64,000 bases of DNA from Herbinix sp. GTDB lineage: Bacteria > Bacillota > Clostridia > Lachnospirales > Lachnospiraceae. Below the pieces are notes generated by a model. The model ran no database searches and had not been told where the DNA came from. It was given only the letters and a program-made list of their open reading frames with translations. Made by a program: the position numbers and the translations under genes. The DNA lies in NCBI GenBank assembly GCA_029239235.1, contig JAQZBD010000001.1:1-64000 (forward strand), in the 5' to 3' direction. Shown piece after piece: positions 59,184 to 64,000 of the stretch (positions are counted from its first letter, which is position 1; each line of letters starts with the position of its first letter).

Positions 59184-60947
59184 TCACTCCGCCAAGCTGA
59201 TAAATTCATCAATCATCTTTTCAACTGATCTCAGACTGTTTCTCCAGAATTCTGGATTTTCAATATCAATTTCTGCCTGACGTGCGGCATCTTCTACACT
59301 CATAATGGTTGTAGCATTCAGAAGCGCTTTGTATTTTGAAACAAATGCTTCCCCTTCTGCTTTATATTTTTCATAAAGTCCTCTTGCGAATAAGCCGCCA
59401 AAGGCATAAGGGAAATTGTAGAAATTATGGCTGTCAGAATAATAGTGTCCTTTTACTACCCACATGTAAGGATGCAGATAATCCTGATCCAGTCCTTCTC
59501 CATAGGCTTCCTTTTGAGCCCAAAGCATTAACTCCTTTAATTCATCTGCAAATAAAAAGCCTGACTTGCTCTGTTCGAAGACTGCTGTTTCAAACAAATA
59601 TCTGGAGTAGATATCACATATAATCTGTGTAAAGTCCTGGAGCTGACTTTCAATCAAAGTCATCTTTTCCTTGCCCTGAGCTTCTTCTATGACTGCATCC
59701 ATAATCAAGGCTTCATTAAAGGTTGAGGCCGTCTCCGCAACCGGCATACTATAATCCACATTGAGCGGCTGATGTTCCTGAATATTTAATCCGTGATATG
59801 CATGGCCAAGCTCATGAGCAAGTGTTACTACATCGCTTAAGGAACCTTCGAAATTAGATAAAATGATACTCTGCTTTGCAAAAGGCAGATTCTCACAGAA
59901 TGCTCCGCCAACCTTACCCTTTCTGGGATAGAAGTCAATCCAGGCATTGTCAAAGGCCTCCTCCACCATGTCAGCAAGATCTGCTGTAAATCCACGGAAG
60001 TGCTTGATCAAATAATCCTTTGACTCCTCCACGGTAAATCTTCTTCCGCTTTCTCCTAAAGGTGCAAATAACTCATACCAGGGCAGCCCATGCTCATGCC
60101 CTAACAGCTTTGCCTTATGCTTTAAATAACGGTGGAAGGCAGGAAGGAATTCCTTAATTGCCTCCAGCAGCGCATCCAAGGTTTCTCTTTTCATTTTGGA
60201 ATCGATTAAAGTCATTGATAACGGAGATTCATAGCCCCTGAGATCACATATGGTGGTAACCTGAGTTTTAATATTATTCAGAGAATAGCTGATAGCATCC
60301 TTAATCTTTTCCAAGGCTTTTACCTCTGCAATATATGCCTCCTTACGAACCTTTACATCAGCATCATAAGCTTTGTTTCGTACTTCCGAGAGGGTAATCA
60401 TACTATCTCGGTATTCGACTTCAAGAGTGGATGTCAAATAGCTTTGCATACTGCTCCAAGCGGAAGCTGCTGAGATATTAAGCTTTGCAATCACTTCTTC
60501 CACGTCGTCACTTAATAAATAATTAGCTTCCTCTTTCATCTCTGATAAAATGTAGTCATAGCCCTTTAACTTTGGATATTTCTCATAATACTTCTCGATA
60601 TTTGGAATTTTCGCAATAAACTTTTTGATAACTGCAGAAGGCTTAGTGGATAAGCTCAGGGTTTTTTCAAAATAATTGATTTCATTCACGGTAGCACTAT
60701 CCGAGGTATTTACTGCCTGCTTGGAATATAGATATCCGGCAAACTTAGAACCCATCAGCTGCAGCTGCTCAAGATACTCCACAGCTTGCAAGAGAGCTGC
60801 TTCTTCTTGCTTCTCAGATAATTCACTACTGAATCTGGATACTTCACTAATTAAAGCCTCTAGCTTTTTCTTATCATTCTTATATTCTTCATCCTCGAAA
60901 CCTCGATATAGAAAATCTAATGACCATTCCTTATTCATGTTATACAA
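59184..60947 (-). CDS. pepF: Oligoendopeptidase F family metallopeptidase (M3)
   Basis: LAHELGHAYHGLNIQEHQPLN; M3 architecture. Confidence 0.93.
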   Translation of the reverse strand: MYNMNKEWSLDFLYRGFEDEEYKNDKKKLEALISEVSRFSSELSEKQEEAALLQAVEYLEQLQLMGSKFAGYLYSKQAVNTSDSATVNEINYFEKTLSLSTKPSAVIKKFIAKIPNIEKYYEKYPKLKGYDYILSEMKEEANYLLSDDVEEVIAKLNISAASAWSSMQSYLTSTLEVEYRDSMITLSEVRNKAYDADVKVRKEAYIAEVKALEKIKDAISYSLNNIKTQVTTICDLRGYESPLSMTLIDSKMKRETLDALLEAIKEFLPAFHRYLKHKAKLLGHEHGLPWYELFAPLGESGRRFTVEESKDYLIKHFRGFTADLADMVEEAFDNAWIDFYPRKGKVGGAFCENLPFAKQSIILSNFEGSLSDVVTLAHELGHAYHGLNIQEHQPLNVDYSMPVAETASTFNEALIMDAVIEEAQGKEKMTLIESQLQDFTQIICDIYSRYLFETAVFEQSKSGFLFADELKELMLWAQKEAYGEGLDQDYLHPYMWVVKGHYYSDSHNFYNFPYAFGGLFARGLYEKYKAEGEAFVSKYKALLNATTIMSVEDAARQAEIDIENPEFWRNSLRSVEKMIDEFISLAE

Positions 60948-60978
60948 TTCCTTTCTAATTACATTTATTGTTCTAACT

Positions 60979-61066
60979 AATCATATTTGATTTAAGTATT
61001 CATCATATTTGATTTAGACATTATCATATTTGATTTAAACACTTATCATATTTAATTTTAATACTT
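60979..61066. repeat. Four ~22-nt tandem repeats
   Basis: (a/c)atcatatttgatttaa... repeated four times. Confidence 0.85.
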
Positions 61067-61090
61067 GATTGGTGACAAGAAGCTACTGTA

Positions 61091-61585
61091 CTAACCTACC
61101 TGACTATTCGCTTTTTCTAAGTTAAGCAAAAACTCCTTTCTATGCAGTCCTCCGGCATAGCCAACCAAGGAGCCGTTTGCACCTATTACTCGATGGCAGG
61201 GAATGAGGCACATAATCGGATTATTGTGATTTGCCATACCAACAGCTCTGGAGGCCTTTTCGTTTCCGACCTGCTCAGCAATCTGCTTATAGGTTCTAAC
61301 TTCACCATATGGAATACTGATTAACGCATTCCAAACCTTTTTTTGAAACTCCGTTCCTTCCGGTTTTAAAGGAATCGTAAAATTCTGACGTTTTCCGTCC
61401 AGATATTCACATAACTGGATTGCAGCAGCTTTAATCAAATCTGTTTCCCGGAACAAAAGGTTCGATTGCACATCTCCTTCATTTCCTGTTTCATCAACAC
61501 TAATAGAAACCTCTGTAATACTCTCATCTTTCTCTTTGAATACTATTTTTCCAAGTTTTGTTTCATATATGTATGCAAATTCCAT
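61091..61585 (-). CDS. ogt: Methylated-DNA--protein-cysteine methyltransferase
   Basis: FQKKVWNALISIPYGEVRTYKQIAE, NPIMCLIPCHRVIGANGSLVGYAGGLHRKEFLL. Confidence 0.95.
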   Translation of the reverse strand: MEFAYIYETKLGKIVFKEKDESITEVSISVDETGNEGDVQSNLLFRETDLIKAAAIQLCEYLDGKRQNFTIPLKPEGTEFQKKVWNALISIPYGEVRTYKQIAEQVGNEKASRAVGMANHNNPIMCLIPCHRVIGANGSLVGYAGGLHRKEFLLNLEKANSQVG

Positions 61586-61652
61586 ATAACCTCCGTTCTT
61601 TGATTTCTGATATGTTTTTTTATTATTAATTTGATAGATATTTTAAGAAATC

Positions 61653-61755
61653 GGGTGCTATAAGTCATTAAAAAGGTGCTATAAAGTCATCCTATCAAAA
61701 TTACGATAAATATATTTCACACCTATCATAACATAAAATCCGACTTATAGCACCC
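61653..61755. repeat. Inverted repeat with additional internal copy
   Basis: GGGTGCTATAAGTC (61653-61666), GGTGCTATAAAGTC (61675-61688), GACTTATAGCACCC (61742-61755). Confidence 0.85.
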
Positions 61756-61768
61756 ATAGATTATCACT

Positions 61769-62404
61769 TTATTCTTCTAACAATCTGACCATTACCTTTT
61801 TCAAATGAGACACTGTATCCATCATTACCTCAATAATGTGTCTTCGTCTAAAGTAATCCTCTTCATCGATAGATTCCTGTTCCCATTTCGTAATATCACG
61901 ATAACTGCCGTAATATACCACGTATTCTTCCAGCCTTTCTTCCAGCTCCCGAATCGCTAATATATTAGGGTATCGAAGCAAATATGCGACAAATTCCAAG
62001 CAGGTAAAAGTATTTTTCATCTCCAGCCGCTTTTTAATCAGTGACAGCACCGCATTTAAGGTATTGTATATCATTTCTTCTTTATGTTTATGAAAATACT
62101 CCACTTCCTTCTTAATCCGCTTATACTCGATCGCGCTTACCGGAAGCTTGCAGATTTTTACATAAATATCACTATTATTAATTAAATACCGATAGGGTTC
62201 TTCAACTACGAACCCCCCAGAAATCGGGGAATTGATATTATAACGTGCAAAGGAGTACATTTTATTTAAATCATGCTCAAAAGCAATCGACACATGGCTA
62301 TACTGATTTCTGGTAAAGAGGCGAATCAGTCGTCCCATGTTTGTATTCGTTACTAAAAAGGCTACATATATATAATGATTATTTGTTTTCTCTAATGACA
62401 GCAT
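61769..62404 (-). CDS. Permuted NlpC/P60 (YiiX/YebB)-like papain-fold protein
   Basis: NQYSHVSIAFEHDLNKMYSFAR and NTFTCLEFVAYLLR (His then Cys, permuted order). Confidence 0.65.
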   Translation of the reverse strand: MLSLEKTNNHYIYVAFLVTNTNMGRLIRLFTRNQYSHVSIAFEHDLNKMYSFARYNINSPISGGFVVEEPYRYLINNSDIYVKICKLPVSAIEYKRIKKEVEYFHKHKEEMIYNTLNAVLSLIKKRLEMKNTFTCLEFVAYLLRYPNILAIRELEERLEEYVVYYGSYRDITKWEQESIDEEDYFRRRHIIEVMMDTVSHLKKVMVRLLEE

Positions 62405-62644
62405 AGTTCCCCCTTATTTTGTAAAATTAATATGCTATCATTATATCAAGGATGGAGAACAAAAGAAAGACATTTCTGCAAGTAGCTTTTTGTAACTTAA
62501 GCACTAATATGGAAAAAGAGCTATCATACATTCTCTCCCAAAGCCTTAGATATGATATATTCAGGCTGCTGTTCACGAGTAATGTTTTATAGCTCTTCCA
62601 CCAACATTATTTAAACCAGAGAAAATTAGGGTTACTTATTCTTG

Positions 62645-63244
62645 TTATCCAAATACTTTCACTCTTGCCTCAAGCGGTGAGAATTCTTTCTCTCCTGCCG
62701 GAGCTAAGACCTTTCCAAAAGGCATCTGAGCCCAAAGCTTCCACTTATCAGGGATACCCCATTCAGCTTTCACCTGATCATCAATCAATGGATTGTAATG
62801 CTGTAAGGAGGCACCTAGCCCTGCTTCTTCCAGCGCAGTCCAGATCGTAAATTGTAACATACCCGAGGACTGGAGGGACCATACGGGGAAGTTATCCTTA
62901 TATAGTGCAAAATTCTCTTGTAAGCCTTCTACCACTGCCTGATCCTCAAAGAATAAGAGGGTTCCATAGCCATTCTTAAAAGCATTCAGTTTTTCTTCCG
63001 TAGCTGCAAAGCTCTCCACAGGTACTAACTTTCTTAAGCTTTCCTTTGTTATATCCCACAGCCTATCATGCTGTTCCTTTAATAAAATTGCTACTCTTGC
63101 ACTCTGTGAGTTAAAGGAGGCTGGAACATACTTAACTGCATGCTCAACGATATTTTGTATTTCTTGATCACTAATTGGTGATTCTTTTCCGATTGCGTAT
63201 ATTGATCTCCTGTTTTCAACTGCTTGATTAAAATTACTGTTCAT
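62645..63244 (-). CDS. Nitroreductase family protein
   Basis: NRRSIYAIGKESPISDQEIQNIVEHAVKYVPASFNSQSARVAIL ... LEEAGLGASLQHYNPLID. Confidence 0.92.
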   Translation of the reverse strand: MNSNFNQAVENRRSIYAIGKESPISDQEIQNIVEHAVKYVPASFNSQSARVAILLKEQHDRLWDITKESLRKLVPVESFAATEEKLNAFKNGYGTLLFFEDQAVVEGLQENFALYKDNFPVWSLQSSGMLQFTIWTALEEAGLGASLQHYNPLIDDQVKAEWGIPDKWKLWAQMPFGKVLAPAGEKEFSPLEARVKVFG

Positions 63245-63500
63245 AATGATACCATCCTTTCAACGATACTAATATAATGTTATTAACAACTAGAGTTATT
63301 ATTTATTTTTAAATGGGGTATTATGTAATATAGCTCCCATTCTTTTTTGTATTGCTTGCAATTTAATTTAACACTATTATTTTATATTGTCAATATGTTT
63401 CATTGACTTTTTCAAAATAATTGTATAAAATCTAATTGTAATCAAACAAGATGAGTTTATCCTATCTTTTATCTGACAAAAAACAAAGTGAGGTAATCCT

Positions 63501-64000
63501 ATGAGTAAAATAGAGAAATCAACAACGAACAAAGCCACCAAGAAAGATCAGCCGGCTGATTCTCTTGGTAGTAATAAAAAGGAATCAGTACCTGCTGCCA
63601 GCTCTAGCTATGATTTATTAAAGCTTGATAACCAGCTATGCTTCTCCCTGTATGTCTGTTCCAAGGAGATTATAAAAAAATACAAACCCCTCTTAGATCC
63701 CCATGGTCTTACGTACACCGGCTACATCATTCTCCTTGCACTCTGGGAGGAGGATAACGTGAATGTGAAGGAGCTTGGCAAGCGTCTTTATCTGGACTCC
63801 GGTACGCTTACCCCCATGTTAAAAAAGCTGGAATCCCAGGATTATATTAAGAGAACCCGCAGCTTAAATGATGAACGAAATGTATATATTGAATTAACTG
63901 AAAAGGGTAAGGAACTTCAAAAGGAAGCTATTCATATTCCGGAAAACCTGATCTGTAACCTGGACATTGAGGCTAAATATGCCAGCGGCTTATTACAAGG
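63501..64000 (+). CDS. MarR-family transcriptional regulator (truncated by window end)
   Basis: Hand translation from ATG 63501: LDNQLCFSLYVCSKEIIKKYKPLLDPHGLTYTGYIILLALWEEDNVNVKELGKRLYLDSGTLTPMLKKLESQDYIKRTRSLNDERNVYIELTEKG (OhrR-like). Confidence 0.92.
   Translation, partial: MSKIEKSTTNKATKKDQPADSLGSNKKESVPAASSSYDLLKLDNQLCFSLYVCSKEIIKKYKPLLDPHGLTYTGYIILLALWEEDNVNVKELGKRLYLDSGTLTPMLKKLESQDYIKRTRSLNDERNVYIELTEKGKELQKEAIHIPENLICNLDIEAKYASGLLQ

Overview
The window looks like a low-GC Lachnospiraceae/Clostridium chromosome segment, most like the Clostridium (Lachnoclostridium) phytofermentans group; that assignment is inference from gene content. No rRNA, tRNA, CRISPR or intact transposase was recognised.

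Main blocks:
(1) 1-5.9 kb: polysaccharide deacetylase (truncated by the window edge), M50-like protease, C39-like secreted protein, alpha/beta hydrolase and other accessory genes.
(2) 5.9-15.9 kb: rhamnoside utilisation (GH13, GPH transporter, GH78 alpha-L-rhamnosidase, AraC regulator, rhamnose mutarotase).
(3) 16.2-32.7 kb: a glycyl-radical-enzyme bacterial microcompartment (BMC) locus for fucose/rhamnose-derived 1,2-propanediol. It has fuculose-P and rhamnulose-P aldolases, B12-independent diol dehydratase with activase, AldDH, ADH, PduL, PduS/PduT-like proteins, several BMC-H proteins, BMC-P, an EutS/PduU-like protein, an EutP/PduV-like GTPase and a DeoR regulator.
(4) 33-38 kb: upp, galM, and a cobalamin riboswitch followed by DUF4430 and an ECF S-component.
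(5) 38-52 kb: housekeeping genes (csp, aspS, hisS, hemZ, relA, apt, recJ) and a SCIFF peptide/maturase pair whose precursor is missing from the ORF track.
(6) 52-64 kb: degV, a nitrate/sulfonate-type ABC transporter, L-serine dehydratase, pepF, ogt, nitroreductase and a MarR regulator.

Most interesting non-obvious signals:
- a three-copy intergenic element with perfect or near-perfect 26-bp arms that covary between copies;
- a BMC-H gene with a 92-aa disordered N-terminal extension and a strong internal Shine-Dalgarno/ATG;
- a possible 50-residue selenoprotein (in-frame UGA with a SECIS-like hairpin) upstream of the ABC transporter;
- an orphan small-RNA candidate with a C-rich loop;
- a Shine-Dalgarno hairpin array in front of a shell gene.

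All calls were made by reading sequence and translations. No database search or folding software was run.
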